Shown piece by piece: positions 16,482 through 25,778 of a DNA stretch of 64,000 nucleotides. The DNA comes from Dyella acidisoli (GTDB lineage Bacteria; Pseudomonadota; Gammaproteobacteria; Xanthomonadales; Rhodanobacteraceae). The translations under genes and the position numbers were made by a program. The notes beneath the pieces are model-generated. The model was not told where the DNA came from. It was given only the letters and a program-made list of their open reading frames with translations, and searched no databases. Numbering within the stretch: the first letter of the stretch is position 1; each line of letters starts with the position of its first letter. Where the stretch lies: NCBI RefSeq assembly GCF_030160295.1, contig NZ_BSOB01000010.1:272084-336083 (forward strand), written 5' to 3'.

Positions 16482-17450
16482 TTACGCCAACGCCTGCTCG
16501 ATCCGCTCCTTCAAGGCGAGATCGAAGCGCGGCAGCAGTTCCAGCGCTTCCAGGTTGTGCTCCAACTGATCCTTCCTGCTTGCGCCAAGCATCACTGTCG
16601 ACACATTCGGGTTGGCCAAGCACCACGCGATAGCAAGCTGCGCCGGCGTGGCACCTATTTCGGCGGCAATGGCCGGTAGACGTTTCACTTTTTCAACGCG
16701 TTCGCCGCCCTCGCCCAGCACCATGTCGCGCAGCCATTCATAACCTGGCTGCGTGAGACGCGAACCATCCGGAATACCTTGGTTGTACTTGCCGCTCAAC
16801 AGGCCCGATGCCAGCGGCGACCAGATCGTGGTGCCCATGCCGTAGCTCGCATACAGCGGTGCGTATTCCTGCTCCACACGTTCGCGATGCAGCAGGTTGT
16901 ACTGCGGCTGTTCGACTACAGGCGCATACATATGCATGGCTTGCGCGACGCGATGTGCTTCATGGATAGCCGCGGCGGGCCATTCGCTGGTGCCCCAGTA
17001 CAGCACCTTGCCTTGGCGAATCAGCGTATCCATCGCGGCCACCGTTTCTTCGATCGGTGTTTCCGGATCGGGGCGATGGCAGAAATATAGATCCAGGTGT
17101 CCCACGCGAAGGCGCTCAAGCGCCTGATGGCAAGCCTCGATCACGTGCTTGCGTGAAAGGCCACGCTGCGTGGGACGAGGCTTTTCCGCCGAGCCGAAAT
17201 ACACCTTGCTCGACACGCAGTAGCTGTCGCGCGAAAAGCGCAAATCGGCCAGCACATCGCCCATCAGGCGCTCTGCTTCGCCGTGGTTGTAGGTTTCGGC
17301 GTTATCAAAAAAGTTGATACCGCGATCCCAGGCAAGCGCCATGATCTCGCGCGCTTCGGAACGGCCGATCTGCCGACCGAAGGTGACCCATGCGCCGAAG
17401 GACAGCGCGGACAGTTGCAAGCCGGTGCGACCAAGACGACGGTATTGCAT
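16482..17450 (-). CDS. Aldo/keto reductase, potassium-channel beta-subunit-like
   Basis: NADPH-dependent oxidoreductase of 322 aa with a TIM-barrel fold. It starts MQYRRLGRTGLQLSAL. The catalytic Asp and Tyr lie in FFDNAETYNHGEAE (about residues 47-60), the catalytic Lys in SSKVYF (about 80-85), and the His in YFCHRPD (about 122-128). A cofactor-binding end follows (SPLASGLLSGKYN, then VMLGASRKDQLEHN). The sequence is closest in style to the Kv-beta/YghZ branch, which reduces small aldehydes such as methylglyoxal. The true substrate cannot be told from sequence. It has its own upstream region of about 80 bases and no obvious operon partner. Confidence 0.9.
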   Translation of the reverse strand: MQYRRLGRTGLQLSALSFGAWVTFGRQIGRSEAREIMALAWDRGINFFDNAETYNHGEAERLMGDVLADLRFSRDSYCVSSKVYFGSAEKPRPTQRGLSRKHVIEACHQALERLRVGHLDLYFCHRPDPETPIEETVAAMDTLIRQGKVLYWGTSEWPAAAIHEAHRVAQAMHMYAPVVEQPQYNLLHRERVEQEYAPLYASYGMGTTIWSPLASGLLSGKYNQGIPDGSRLTQPGYEWLRDMVLGEGGERVEKVKRLPAIAAEIGATPAQLAIAWCLANPNVSTVMLGASRKDQLEHNLEALELLPRFDLALKERIEQALA

Positions 17451-17533
17451 GGGGAATCTCCTGATTCGTGCTTGCAGATGGTGTCGTCACTCACGCGAAT
17501 CCCTGAATGACAGCTCTCGGTGCTAACAGCGTT

Positions 17534-18304
17534 TCAGTGAACGCTGAAGTCCTGAATCGTGCTCTCCACTGTGCGCTGCGCATTATGCGTATGCAGCGTG
17601 ACAGCCACGCTATATTTTTCGAGATAAGCCAGTGTCACTTTGTCGGTTTCGATGCCATTCGCATCAATGACACGGCAACTCAGCTCCGTCACCTGTCCTT
17701 CGATCGACGAATTGAGTTGCGACGCGTCATAACGCTTGCCGCTATCGCACAGAAACTGGCCGGGATCCTGAAGGGTTTGTCCACCTGTACTGCCGTAGAG
17801 ATAGACGAAGGCGACATGCCCATTCGTGCCCGTGTCGAAACGCAGCACTTTGCGCGCTTCCTGCACCGGCGGCAGGCTGGTGGCGCGCGTGGATATTCCC
17901 TGCGTGAGGAATGAAAAGTAACCGCGGTAGGTGAGATCCAGGCGCGTAGCAATTGTATTGCCGTTGCTGTCTTGTATGGCCTCCACGCGACGCACCAGTC
18001 CATGCCCAGCATTTTCCAGCGACATAGCGGTGGTGTAGTTGGAAGGCTTCGACTGGTCCGCCGACGTCGCAACATCGTGTGTATGCAGTGTGATCTTTGC
18101 GAACGGCACGGCCGCGAGATTCGCGCGCGTGATCGCATCCTTCACATCAGGATTGAGCGCATCGAAGCTGAAATGCTGCGCGAGGTAGTTCGACCCGCTG
18201 GCATCGCCGCCTTGTGGCGCGTTTTGCGCATGCGCAGTCTGTGCAATCGCCAGCAGTGCAACCATTGCCGACGCCGTCAGCTGTTTCGTCCATGCCATGC
18301 CCAT
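17534..18304 (-). CDS. Exported protein of unknown function
   Basis: A 256-residue protein with a clear signal peptide (about residues 1-26: Lys, hydrophobic core AMVALLAIAQ, cleavage after AHA). The mature part has two motifs of similar shape (KITLHTHDV and VAVTLHTHNA), suggesting an internal duplication or a two-fold beta structure. One cysteine pair (FLCDSGK and LSCRVID) could form a disulfide in the periplasm. I do not recognise the family. A second ATG two codons in (18298) is equally possible as start. It stands alone between the aldo/keto reductase and pgpA. Confidence 0.75.
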   Translation of the reverse strand: MGMAWTKQLTASAMVALLAIAQTAHAQNAPQGGDASGSNYLAQHFSFDALNPDVKDAITRANLAAVPFAKITLHTHDVATSADQSKPSNYTTAMSLENAGHGLVRRVEAIQDSNGNTIATRLDLTYRGYFSFLTQGISTRATSLPPVQEARKVLRFDTGTNGHVAFVYLYGSTGGQTLQDPGQFLCDSGKRYDASQLNSSIEGQVTELSCRVIDANGIETDKVTLAYLEKYSVAVTLHTHNAQRTVESTIQDFSVH

Positions 18305-18382
18305 GGCCGCCTACCTTGATGAACTTGAGAGAGCCTTACGATAACAAGGACGCGCGATCTTTCGTAAGCAGTCCGTCGTGCA

Positions 18383-18880
18383 TCACGCCCAAACAAGCAC
18401 CAGTTTCAGCACGACCGCAGCGAAAATGCCGGCTATCACATCGTCCACCATGACGCCCAGGCCACCTTTCAGGTGTTGATCGAAGTAACGGATCGGCCAC
18501 GGCTTCCATACATCGAATAGACGGAACAAGGCAAAGCCGAGGACCACTGCCCACCAAGGCGCGAGCAATGCAGGCAGCAAGGCAATCCATTGGCCGATGA
18601 ATTCATCCCACACAAGGCTGCGGTGATCGTCCACACCCAAAGCGCGTCCCGCGACGTCGCACGCCCACACGCCCACGACAAAGCCGATTGCGATCACCAG
18701 CACGTTGACAGACAGCGAATATTGACGCAGCAGCAACCACGGCAAGATCGCGGCGAGTGATCCGAAGGTTCCCTGCGCTACGGGCGCAAGTCCGGAGCCG
18801 AATCCGCAAGCCAGCCAACCTGCCGGTGTGGCAAGCAGCGCGCGGCGTTGTTCCGGGGTAAGGACTTTGCGTTCGCTCAT
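18383..18880 (-). CDS. pgpA: Phosphatidylglycerophosphatase A
   Basis: Inner-membrane enzyme of 165 aa that dephosphorylates phosphatidylglycerol phosphate to phosphatidylglycerol. Family features are FGSGLAPVAQGTFGSL near the N-terminus (about residues 26-42), VDDHRSLVWDEFIGQWIAL in the middle and, at the end, LKGGLGVMVDDVIAGIFA. These hold the conserved acidic residues of PgpA. Three to four membrane segments are visible. The start at 18880 (MSERKVL) overlaps the thiL stop codon in ATGA, so the two are coupled; the open frame upstream of this is thiL out of frame. thiL-pgpA is a conserved neighbourhood in gammaproteobacteria. Confidence 0.93.
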   Translation of the reverse strand: MSERKVLTPEQRRALLATPAGWLACGFGSGLAPVAQGTFGSLAAILPWLLLRQYSLSVNVLVIAIGFVVGVWACDVAGRALGVDDHRSLVWDEFIGQWIALLPALLAPWWAVVLGFALFRLFDVWKPWPIRYFDQHLKGGLGVMVDDVIAGIFAAVVLKLVLVWA

Positions 18881-19836
18881 GCGCTGAAGTGATCCCATCC
18901 TCGCTGGACTGGTTCGAGCCATTGTCCGTTCGCGTCGCGTACTTTGACGCCCTCGCCTTCCACGATGCGACCGATGCGCGTGGCACCGCAACCGAGCTTG
19001 GCGAGATCGGTTTGCACGGATGCCACCCGTTGCGCGGGCACGGTAAAACACAATTCGTAATCATCGCCGCCGCTCAGGGCAAAATGGAGCGAGCTGGCAT
19101 CATCGAACAAACTAAGCAAGGCAGACGAACGCGGCAACAACGCCGTATCGATTTCAGCGCCGACACTGCTTGCTGTGCAGATATGCCCAAGGTCAGCGAG
19201 CAGACCGTCGGAAACGTCGATGCATGCGTTTGCGCGTTCGCGCAAAGCCAGCCCAGCAGCAACACGCGGCGTAGGGCGATTCAAGCGATCGATCAGATAA
19301 CCCGATTGCGCATCAGCGCGACCATCTTGCTGCAGCATTCGCAAGCCACCCGCCGCGTCGCCCAACGTGCCGGTGACCAACACCGCATCGCCCACTTGCG
19401 CACCTGCGCGCTTGAGCGCTTTGCCAGGTGGCACGAAGCCGTGCACCGCCACACTGACGGTGAGTGCACCACGCGTAGTGTCGCCGCCCACCAACGCCAG
19501 CCTATACATTTGCGCCAGTTGCGCGAAGCCGTCGGCGAAACCGTCGATGAAAGCCTCATTCGCGTTGGGCAAGGTCAACGCCAATAGCGCCCAAGCCGGT
19601 GTTGCGCCCATCGCGGCAAGATCGGAAAGGTTTACGGCCAGCGCTTTCCAGCCGATATCGGCGGCGACCGTGTCGCGTGGGAAATGTATGCCTTCGACCA
19701 TGGTGTCGATGGCCATCGCCAGCTCCTGGCCGGATGGCATGGCCAGCAATGCGGCGTCGTCACCGATGCCGAGGCGTACGTCGTCGCGGCTTTGCGCGGT
19801 GCGCTGGCGGATGCGGTCGATGAGGGAGAATTCCAT
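18877..19836 (-). CDS. thiL: Thiamine-monophosphate kinase
   Basis: A 319-residue enzyme of the PurM/ThiL/SelD/HypE family that phosphorylates thiamine monophosphate to thiamine diphosphate with ATP. It has the Mg-binding motif GIGDDAALL (about residues 23-31), DTMVEGIHF (about 44-52), ALAVNLSDLAAMGA (about 66-79), GGDTTRG (about 116-122), a later ATP-site stretch DVSDGLLADLGHI, and SGGDDYELCF. The length is normal. It follows nusB at a distance of 190 bases that includes a family A repeat, so it may have its own promoter. Confidence 0.95.
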   Translation of the reverse strand: MEFSLIDRIRQRTAQSRDDVRLGIGDDAALLAMPSGQELAMAIDTMVEGIHFPRDTVAADIGWKALAVNLSDLAAMGATPAWALLALTLPNANEAFIDGFADGFAQLAQMYRLALVGGDTTRGALTVSVAVHGFVPPGKALKRAGAQVGDAVLVTGTLGDAAGGLRMLQQDGRADAQSGYLIDRLNRPTPRVAAGLALRERANACIDVSDGLLADLGHICTASSVGAEIDTALLPRSSALLSLFDDASSLHFALSGGDDYELCFTVPAQRVASVQTDLAKLGCGATRIGRIVEGEGVKVRDANGQWLEPVQRGWDHFSA

Positions 19837-19872
19837 GGAATCTGCTTGCTCCCGATACCTAATCTTGCGCTG

Positions 19873-19979
19873 ACGTCATTTCCGCGAAAGCGGAGGCGCT
19901 TTACAACAGCGAAGCTGGTCAATCCATCTTCGCCTTTGCTATAGAGCAACATGGATTCCCGCTTTCGCGGGAATGACGG
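19873..19979. repeat. Dispersed palindrome, family A
   Basis: The left arm is degenerate (TTTCCGCGAAAGCGGAGG), while the right arm is the perfect ATTCCCGCTTTCGCGGGAAT. They are separated by about 55 bases, with CAATCCATCTTCG between them. It fills most of the nusB-thiL gap. Confidence 0.85.
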
Positions 19980-20026
19980 CGAGGTAAAACGACCCATTGC
20001 ACCAAACCGAGGTTCCAGATCGATCG

Positions 20027-20473
20027 TTACCCCTGCTTCTCCGTCACCCGAACCTGCGTCGCCAACTTATCCAGCACGCCATTCACATAGCTGTGCCCAT
20101 GATCTGCCCCGAAGCGCTTGGTCACTTCGATCGCCTCGTTGATGATCACGCGATACGGCACATCCGGCCGATACTTCAATTCATACGCGGCCAGGCGCAA
20201 CGCGGCACGTTCCACCGGATCGATCTGCTCGACGTCACGATCGATATAGGGCTTGAGCGCTTCGTCCAAAGCGTCGACGTTTGCTTCCACGCCACGCAGC
20301 AGATCTTCGAAGTACTCCAGGTCGGCGACTTCCATGTCCTGCTCGTGGCGGAACTGCTCGATCACCGATGTCATCGAGCTGCCGCTCATCTGCCAGGCGT
20401 ACAGCGCCTGCAGCGCACGGCGACGGGCGCGCGAGCGCGCGGCGAGATCGATGCCCTCGGGACGGTGATTCAT
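20027..20473 (-). CDS. nusB: Transcription antitermination factor NusB
   Basis: A 148-residue all-helical RNA-binding protein that works with NusE (S10) in antitermination on rRNA operons. Family features are RSRARRRALQALYAWQMSG near the N-terminus, LKPYIDRDVEQIDPVERAAL in the middle, and VINEAIEVTKRFGADHGHSY to VNGVLDKLA at the end. The start codon overlaps the ribH stop by one base (TAATG), the usual ribH-nusB coupling. Confidence 0.96.
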   Translation of the reverse strand: MNHRPEGIDLAARSRARRRALQALYAWQMSGSSMTSVIEQFRHEQDMEVADLEYFEDLLRGVEANVDALDEALKPYIDRDVEQIDPVERAALRLAAYELKYRPDVPYRVIINEAIEVTKRFGADHGHSYVNGVLDKLATQVRVTEKQG

Positions 20474-20934
20474 TACAGCTTTCCGTACAGGTTGACCATT
20501 TCGAGCGCGGCGATGGCAGCGTCGGCGCCCTTGTTGCCGGCCTTGGTACCGGAGCGCTCGATGGCCTGTTCAATGGTATCGGTGGTGAGCACGCCGAAAG
20601 ACACCGGCACGCCGGAACTGAGAGCAGCCTGGGTGAGTGCCTTGGCGCATTCACCGGCAACGAAATCGAAATGCGGCGTGGCGCCACGGATGACTGCGCC
20701 CAGCGCGATCACCGCGGCATATTTGCCCGAGTTCGCCAGCTTGTGCGCAGCCAGACCGATTTCCCATGCGCCCGGCACGCGGATCACGTCGATGGCATCA
20801 TCGCTTACGCCGTGTCGCACCAGTGCATCGCGTGCACCGGCCACCAGCGGTTCGACGACAAAGCCGTTGAAGCGGCCGGCGACAATGGCAAAACGGCCCT
20901 TGGGCGTGGCGAAATCGCCTTCGATGATCTTCAT
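20473..20934 (-). CDS. ribH: 6,7-dimethyl-8-ribityllumazine synthase
   Basis: A 153-residue subunit of the icosahedral or pentameric enzyme for the penultimate step of riboflavin synthesis. It joins the RibB product (dihydroxybutanone phosphate) to the pyrimidine from the RibA/RibD branch. Motifs include [10 protein letters not shown] (about residues 21-30), [11 protein letters not shown] (about 53-63), [17 protein letters not shown] (about 78-94; the His is catalytic) and [14 protein letters not shown] (about 110-123). It is not adjacent to ribE/ribBX, which lie 5 kb away. Confidence 0.96.
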   Translation of the reverse strand: MKIIEGDFATPKGRFAIVAGRFNGFVVEPLVAGARDALVRHGVSDDAIDVIRVPGAWEIGLAAHKLANSGKYAAVIALGAVIRGATPHFDFVAGECAKALTQAALSSGVPVSFGVLTTDTIEQAIERSGTKAGNKGADAAIAALEMVNLYGKL

Positions 20935-21090
20935 GTTGCGTGGATTCCTGTGATGGGCGGCCTGCCCATGGCGAGCGGGGTATTTTACGGGTTTTGGTGA
21001 ATGCCGGTCAGAAGGCAGGCTGGGATGACAATCCCAGCCCGGTGACCCCTTCCGGATACCGGGATTTCACCCAGCCTACTTAAGTGCCGG

Positions 21091-22044
21091 TCAGGCCATG
21101 GAAGGTTCGTGGCCGCGTCGCAAATGCGGGTAACCGTGGAAATCCAGGCTGGCCCGCTGTCCCACCACCCGCAACCGCGCGGGTACGCCGAACGGCAACG
21201 TGAACTTGTCCGGATCATGGCCGAACGGCATGCCGGAAAGCACAGGAATGCCTGCAATGCGGCGAATCTGCTCGAAGCCGTCTGCCAGGTCGTAGCCGTT
21301 GTCATACGGAGCCGGGCGGCACTGGGTGAAATCCGCCAGGATCAAGGCCCGCTGTCGTCCCAGCACGCCGGACAGATGCAACTGGTAAAGCAGGCGCTCG
21401 ATACGGAATGGCGGCTCGCCGATGTCCTCCACGAACAGAATGCCGCCCTCGATGCGCGGGAAGTACGGCGTCTGCAGCAGGCTGCACAGCATGGCGAGGT
21501 TGCCGCCCCACAGCGGCCCCTCCACCGACAGTTCCGCCGCCTCGCCGCAATCCCAGCTTGCATTGCCTTGCGGCGCGCTGAGCGTGCGCCAGAAGTGACG
21601 CCAGGTAAGCGGACTCAGTCGATGCGCGCCGAAATCCGGACCCAGCATCGGTCCGCCGAACGTCACGATGCCGCTCATTGCATACAGCGCCATCTGCACG
21701 GCGGTGAAATCGCTATGCCCGACCAGCGCGATCGGCTGGTCGGCAAGACGCTCGCGCAAGGCGTCGTAATGCAGATGTTCCAGCAGGCGTGTGGCGCCGT
21801 AGCCGCCGCGAATGGATAGCGCAATGTCCGGCAAGGTATCGAGCGTAGCGAGCCCGTTGATATCCGCGGCGCGCTGCGTATCGCTACCCGCGTAACGCAG
21901 CTCGGTGCGATCGATCACCTCAGTGCCTTCCACCAGGCAACCTGCATCGCGCAGCCGTGCGATGCCGCGCGTCATGGCGTCGCGATCGTGCGGATAGCCA
22001 GAGGGGGCGATCAGGCGGATGCGGCAGGCGGGGTTGGATGACAT
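21091..22044 (-). CDS. ldcA: LD-carboxypeptidase, peptidase family S66
   Basis: A 317-residue serine peptidase that removes the terminal D-Ala from murein tetrapeptides during cell-wall recycling. The N-terminal half has IRLIAPSGYP (about residues 9-18), IRGGYGATRLLEHL and the nucleophile serine in LVGHSDFTAVQ (about 127-137). The C-terminal half has the catalytic Glu in LFVEDIGEPPF and the His in GMPFGHDPDKFTLPFG. There is no signal peptide, fitting a cytoplasmic enzyme. It stands alone, with 155 bases on one side and 200 on the other; the downstream gap has small inverted repeats (TGGGATGACAATCCCA at 21020-21035). Confidence 0.92.
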   Translation of the reverse strand: MSSNPACRIRLIAPSGYPHDRDAMTRGIARLRDAGCLVEGTEVIDRTELRYAGSDTQRAADINGLATLDTLPDIALSIRGGYGATRLLEHLHYDALRERLADQPIALVGHSDFTAVQMALYAMSGIVTFGGPMLGPDFGAHRLSPLTWRHFWRTLSAPQGNASWDCGEAAELSVEGPLWGGNLAMLCSLLQTPYFPRIEGGILFVEDIGEPPFRIERLLYQLHLSGVLGRQRALILADFTQCRPAPYDNGYDLADGFEQIRRIAGIPVLSGMPFGHDPDKFTLPFGVPARLRVVGQRASLDFHGYPHLRRGHEPSMA

Positions 22045-22198
22045 GCGGGGCTCGTTTCGTCATTCCGTTGGCGGGGAATGCACTCTATATCATTCGAACT
22101 GCCCCACTGGAGGAGTCGCGATGACACAGTTGCGGCGAAATCGTGGCTTGCCTTGCACTTACTGACTGAGTGCGTAGCCATACCTGCCATCATGCAGT

Positions 22199-22236
22199 AC
22201 CTCCGTCATTCCTGCGAAAGCGGGAATGACGGAGGT
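22199..22236. repeat. Family A palindrome at the 3' end of the GH3 gene
   Basis: Perfect 14-base arms, ACCTCCGTCATTCC and GGAATGACGGAGGT, enclose a 10-base loop. It lies ten bases past the stop codon of the beta-glucosidase gene and would form a strong hairpin in its transcript. There is no U-run, so it is more likely a stabiliser or attenuator than a classic intrinsic terminator. Confidence 0.85.
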
Positions 22237-22245
22237 ACGGGTACT

Positions 22246-24447
22246 TCAAGGGGCAACCGTGGACGCCACAACGGCAGCTTCGCCCTTCAACGCCAGATCC
22301 CGCGACGAATGTCCAACCTGGATCGGATAGCTGCCCGCGCCAATCTTCCACTGATGCCCCGACACATCAAACGTCGCCAGCAAACGCGGATCGATCGTGA
22401 CGGAAACCGTGCGACTCTGTCCCGGCTGCAGCGACACCTTTTCGAATCCTGCCAACCGGCGCGGTGCTTCGCCGCTGTCGCCCGGCAAGCTCACATACAC
22501 CTGCGGTGTATCCATGCCGGCGTGATCGCCAACATTGCTGACCTTGAAGCTGACCGTCACGCGCTTGCCCTGCGTATTCACATGCAGATCGCTGTAATCG
22601 AAGCGGCTATACGAAAGACCAAAGCCAAACGGAAATAGCGGCTGCAGATTCTTTTTGTCGAACCACTTGTAACCGACTGCAGCGCCTTCAATGTTGTAGT
22701 CGACTTCTTGCGCGTTGGTGATTTGCGGACGTGGCAGTTGCTGTTCGTCCTGCGGGAATGTTACGGGCAGTCGGCCGGATGGATTCACCTTGCCAGCGAG
22801 CACGCCCGCAATCGCCTCGCCGCCGCGCGCGCCGGGATACCAGGCTTCCACGACTGCATTGACCTTCGACAGCCACGGCATCTTCACCGGGCCACCGTTT
22901 TCCAGCACAACCACCGTGTGCGTATTGGCTGCCGCCACGGTATCGATCAAATCATCTTGCTTATCCGACAGCGAAAGGTTCGGCTGATCGACGCCTTCGC
23001 AGGTCCACTGTGTTGCGAACACCAGCGCAACGTCGGACGACTTTGCCAATGCCGCGGCCTTCGCCGGATCGGTGCCATCGTCGTAGGTGATCTTCGCGTT
23101 TGGCAGCAGCTTCTGCAGCGCCTTCATCGGTGAGGATGGGTCGTAGACCTTCCATTGCCAATCCGGGCCCTTCACTGCGGGAATCGCGGGGCCACCGATC
23201 GGCCACACTTCAGCCGAACCACCGCCCGACAGCACGCCGACATCGGCATGGCTACCGATGATCGCTACCGTCTTGATGTCCGATTTAAGCGGCAGCTGAT
23301 CCTGTTCGTTCTTCAGCAGCACGATCGCCTGCTCAGCGGCACGCTGCGCAACCAGTGCATCCGCTTCGACATCGAGCGGCTTGATCACCGGTGGATGATC
23401 AAACAGGCCCACTGCGTACATGGAGCGCAGAATGCGATGCACCATGTCTTCCAGACGGCCGCGCGGAATCTCGCCTTTGCCGATCGCCTGCAGCAGCGGT
23501 GCCCCGAAAGTGCTGGACGATTGCCCCAAGCTGAAACCACTACCCGCATCGATACCGGACACCTGATCAGTGCCCGCCATCGCATCCATCACGCCGTGAT
23601 CGGCGCCCCAATCCGTCATCACCCAGCCGGGGTATTTCCAATCACCTTTGAGAATGTCGTTGAGCAGATGCTTGTTGGAGCAATCCCAGACACCGTTGAC
23701 CTTGTTATAGCCGCACATCACCGATCCGGGATGACCGTCTTCGATCGCCAGTTCGAAAGCGAACAGATCTGACTCGCGCATGGCGCGCTCATCAATGTTC
23801 GAGCTCACTGTCAGGCGATTGGTCTCCTGATCGTTCAAGGCGTAATGCTTGATGGTGGAGATGACGTGCTGCGATTGAATCCCGCGGATTTCCCCGCCGT
23901 CGATGCGCGCGGCGAGCAACGGATCTTCGCCTAGATATTCGAACGTGCGTCCATCACGCGGTTCGCGTGTAAGGTTCATGCCGCCAGCCAGCAACACATT
24001 GATACCCTGGCGATGCGCTTCGCCCGCAATCATGCGGCCGCCTTCATACGCAATCTGCGGATTCCAAGTGGCAGCAATGGCAAGTGTTGAAGGTAGCGGA
24101 GTGGTGTTGCCCGCTTCACCACGTACGTGCGCGGGCTGCTTGCCTGGCCCTTGATCGATCGGGTAGTTGTGCACGCCGATGCCGGCGTCGTTCTGCTGCT
24201 GGGCGGGAATGCCGAGCTTTGGCAACGCCGGCACATAACCTGCTGCACCGATGCCGCCCGGCTGCTGCTGCAGGGCCATCATGTCGTTGTAGCTCTGCAC
24301 CATGTGATGCATGTCTTCCAGCGACATGCGCTTGAGCATGGTTGCGGCACGTTGATCCGGCGAAGCAGTCTGGTCAGCCAAGGCTGGCGACAGGCTAGCC
24401 AGCGAGAGCGCGGTAAACAGAGCGGTGCGAGCAATGGTGAGCTTCAT
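22246..24447 (-). CDS. Exported beta-glucosidase, glycoside hydrolase family 3
   Basis: A 733-residue enzyme with a signal peptide (about residues 1-24, cleavage after ALA). The GH3 N-terminal domain has the catalytic nucleophile Asp279 in GWVMTDWGAD, with KHYALNDQET (about 200-209) shaping the sugar site. The GH3 C-terminal domain follows (AIIGSHADVGVLSGGGSA to GAAVGYKWFDKK), then a fibronectin type III-like domain from about residue 610 (VSFKVSNVGDHAGMDTPQVY, RRLAGFEKVSLQPGQS). This architecture is typical of periplasmic or secreted beta-glucosidases and xylosidases of plant- and soil-associated Xanthomonadales. The substrate cannot be fixed from sequence. No operon partner is seen. Confidence 0.93.
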   Translation of the reverse strand: MKLTIARTALFTALSLASLSPALADQTASPDQRAATMLKRMSLEDMHHMVQSYNDMMALQQQPGGIGAAGYVPALPKLGIPAQQQNDAGIGVHNYPIDQGPGKQPAHVRGEAGNTTPLPSTLAIAATWNPQIAYEGGRMIAGEAHRQGINVLLAGGMNLTREPRDGRTFEYLGEDPLLAARIDGGEIRGIQSQHVISTIKHYALNDQETNRLTVSSNIDERAMRESDLFAFELAIEDGHPGSVMCGYNKVNGVWDCSNKHLLNDILKGDWKYPGWVMTDWGADHGVMDAMAGTDQVSGIDAGSGFSLGQSSSTFGAPLLQAIGKGEIPRGRLEDMVHRILRSMYAVGLFDHPPVIKPLDVEADALVAQRAAEQAIVLLKNEQDQLPLKSDIKTVAIIGSHADVGVLSGGGSAEVWPIGGPAIPAVKGPDWQWKVYDPSSPMKALQKLLPNAKITYDDGTDPAKAAALAKSSDVALVFATQWTCEGVDQPNLSLSDKQDDLIDTVAAANTHTVVVLENGGPVKMPWLSKVNAVVEAWYPGARGGEAIAGVLAGKVNPSGRLPVTFPQDEQQLPRPQITNAQEVDYNIEGAAVGYKWFDKKNLQPLFPFGFGLSYSRFDYSDLHVNTQGKRVTVSFKVSNVGDHAGMDTPQVYVSLPGDSGEAPRRLAGFEKVSLQPGQSRTVSVTIDPRLLATFDVSGHQWKIGAGSYPIQVGHSSRDLALKGEAAVVASTVAP

Positions 24448-24580
24448 CCTGATCCCTTCGTGCTGGTTTGAACCGGACGAAGGATGCCACGAAGCGAAGT
24501 GCGTGGCAGTGATGAATATGGCCAGTCGTGCTTATGATCCTTGAAGCCGCAAGTTGCTATGAAAGTCGCCTCCCTGATTC

Positions 24581-24660
24581 GTCGTCCCGGCGAAGGCCGG
24601 GACCCAGCGACTTGTGAGTCCTCAAAGTCACTGGGCCCCGGCCTTCGCCGGGGTGACGAC
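24581..24660. repeat. Dispersed palindrome, diverged family A
   Basis: The arms GTCGTCCCGGCGAAGGCCGG and CCGGCCTTCGCCGGGGTGAC flank a spacer that itself holds an AAGTC repeat. It has the same build as family A, but with CCCGGCgaagGCCGGG instead of TCCCGCgaaaGCGGGA. It lies between ribBX and the GH3 gene. Confidence 0.8.
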
Positions 24661-24668
24661 GAGTTATG

Positions 24669-25760
24669 TCATTCGGCGTATTCGACGACCTCTAGCCCGA
24701 ATCCCGCAAGCCCAACCAGCTTGCGCGGCGTGCCCAACACGCGCAGGCGACGCACGCCCAGATCCGTGAGGATCTGCGCACCAAGGCCATGCTGGCGCCA
24801 TTCTTGATGCTGATCGGCGGGCGCCTGCGGCGCAGGCTGCCGATTGAGACGACGCAACAATGCCTCCGGCGTGTCTTCGCCAGACAAGACCAGCAGCACG
24901 CCGCGGTTTTCGTCGGCGATGCGGCGCAAAGCAGCGGTGACGGTAAGGCCAAGATCGTCGCGCTGCAGATGCAGCACGTCAGATAAGGTGTTGCGCACAT
25001 GCACACGGCTCAGCACGGGATGGCCATCATCCACATCGCCGCGCACCAAGGCAAAGTGCAGGCCGTGGCGGATCGCATCGCGATAGGCCACCAGGCGGAA
25101 CGAACCGAATTCAGTTTGCACTTCTTCTTCGTGCACACGCTGCACGGTTTTTTCCGTTTCCAGGCGATAACGGATCAGATCGGCGATGGAACCGATCTTC
25201 AGGCCATGCTTTTTGGCAAACACTTCAAGCTCGGGACGGCGCGCCATCGAGCCATCTTCGTGCAGCACTTCGATCAGCACTGATGACGGTTCCAGGCCCG
25301 CGAGTGCGGCGAGATCGCAGCCAGCTTCCGTGTGGCCCGCGCGCGTCAGCACGCCACCTGGTTGCGCAGTAAGCGGAAACACATGGCCGGGCTGCGAGAG
25401 ATCCTGCGGCTTCGCATCCGGTTTCACCGCCACCTGGATGGTACGAGCGCGATCGTGCGCGGAAATGCCGGTCGTAACACCTTCAGCTGCTTCGATCGAA
25501 ACAGTGAAATTGGTGTGGTACGGCGAGGTGTTGTCGCTCACCATCGGACGCAGGTTGAGCTGACGCGTGCGTTGCTCGGTAAGCGTGAGGCATAGCAGGC
25601 CGCGCGCCTCGCGCACCATGAAGTTGATGTCTTCGGGCCGCACCATTTGCGCGGCCATGATCAGATCGCCCTCGTTTTCGCGATCTTCGTCATCGACGAT
25701 CACGACCATGCGGCCAGCGCGAATGTCTTCGAGGATTTCGGGGATAGTGTTGAATGACAT
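24669..25760 (-). CDS. ribB: RibB fused to a degenerate RibA-like domain (RibBX type)
   Basis: A 363-residue fusion. Residues 1-200 are 3,4-dihydroxy-2-butanone-4-phosphate synthase, with the metal and substrate sites DDEDRENEGD (23-32), SAHDRARTI and RAGHTEAGCDLA. The rest resembles GTP cyclohydrolase II (EFGSFRLVAYRD, RVHVRNTLSDVLHL, LGAQILTDLGVRRLRVLG), but residues 205-363 contain no cysteine. The HSEC...CDC zinc ligands and the RQEGRGIGL-type catalytic loop of true RibA are gone. Such proteins have been described as RibBX, with the second half lacking cyclohydrolase activity. It follows ribE in the FMN riboswitch operon and supplies the four-carbon precursor. A separate ribA must exist elsewhere. 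Confidence 0.93.
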   Translation of the reverse strand: MSFNTIPEILEDIRAGRMVVIVDDEDRENEGDLIMAAQMVRPEDINFMVREARGLLCLTLTEQRTRQLNLRPMVSDNTSPYHTNFTVSIEAAEGVTTGISAHDRARTIQVAVKPDAKPQDLSQPGHVFPLTAQPGGVLTRAGHTEAGCDLAALAGLEPSSVLIEVLHEDGSMARRPELEVFAKKHGLKIGSIADLIRYRLETEKTVQRVHEEEVQTEFGSFRLVAYRDAIRHGLHFALVRGDVDDGHPVLSRVHVRNTLSDVLHLQRDDLGLTVTAALRRIADENRGVLLVLSGEDTPEALLRRLNRQPAPQAPADQHQEWRQHGLGAQILTDLGVRRLRVLGTPRKLVGLAGFGLEVVEYAE

Positions 25761-25778
25761 GTTCTGCTCCTTGAGGAC

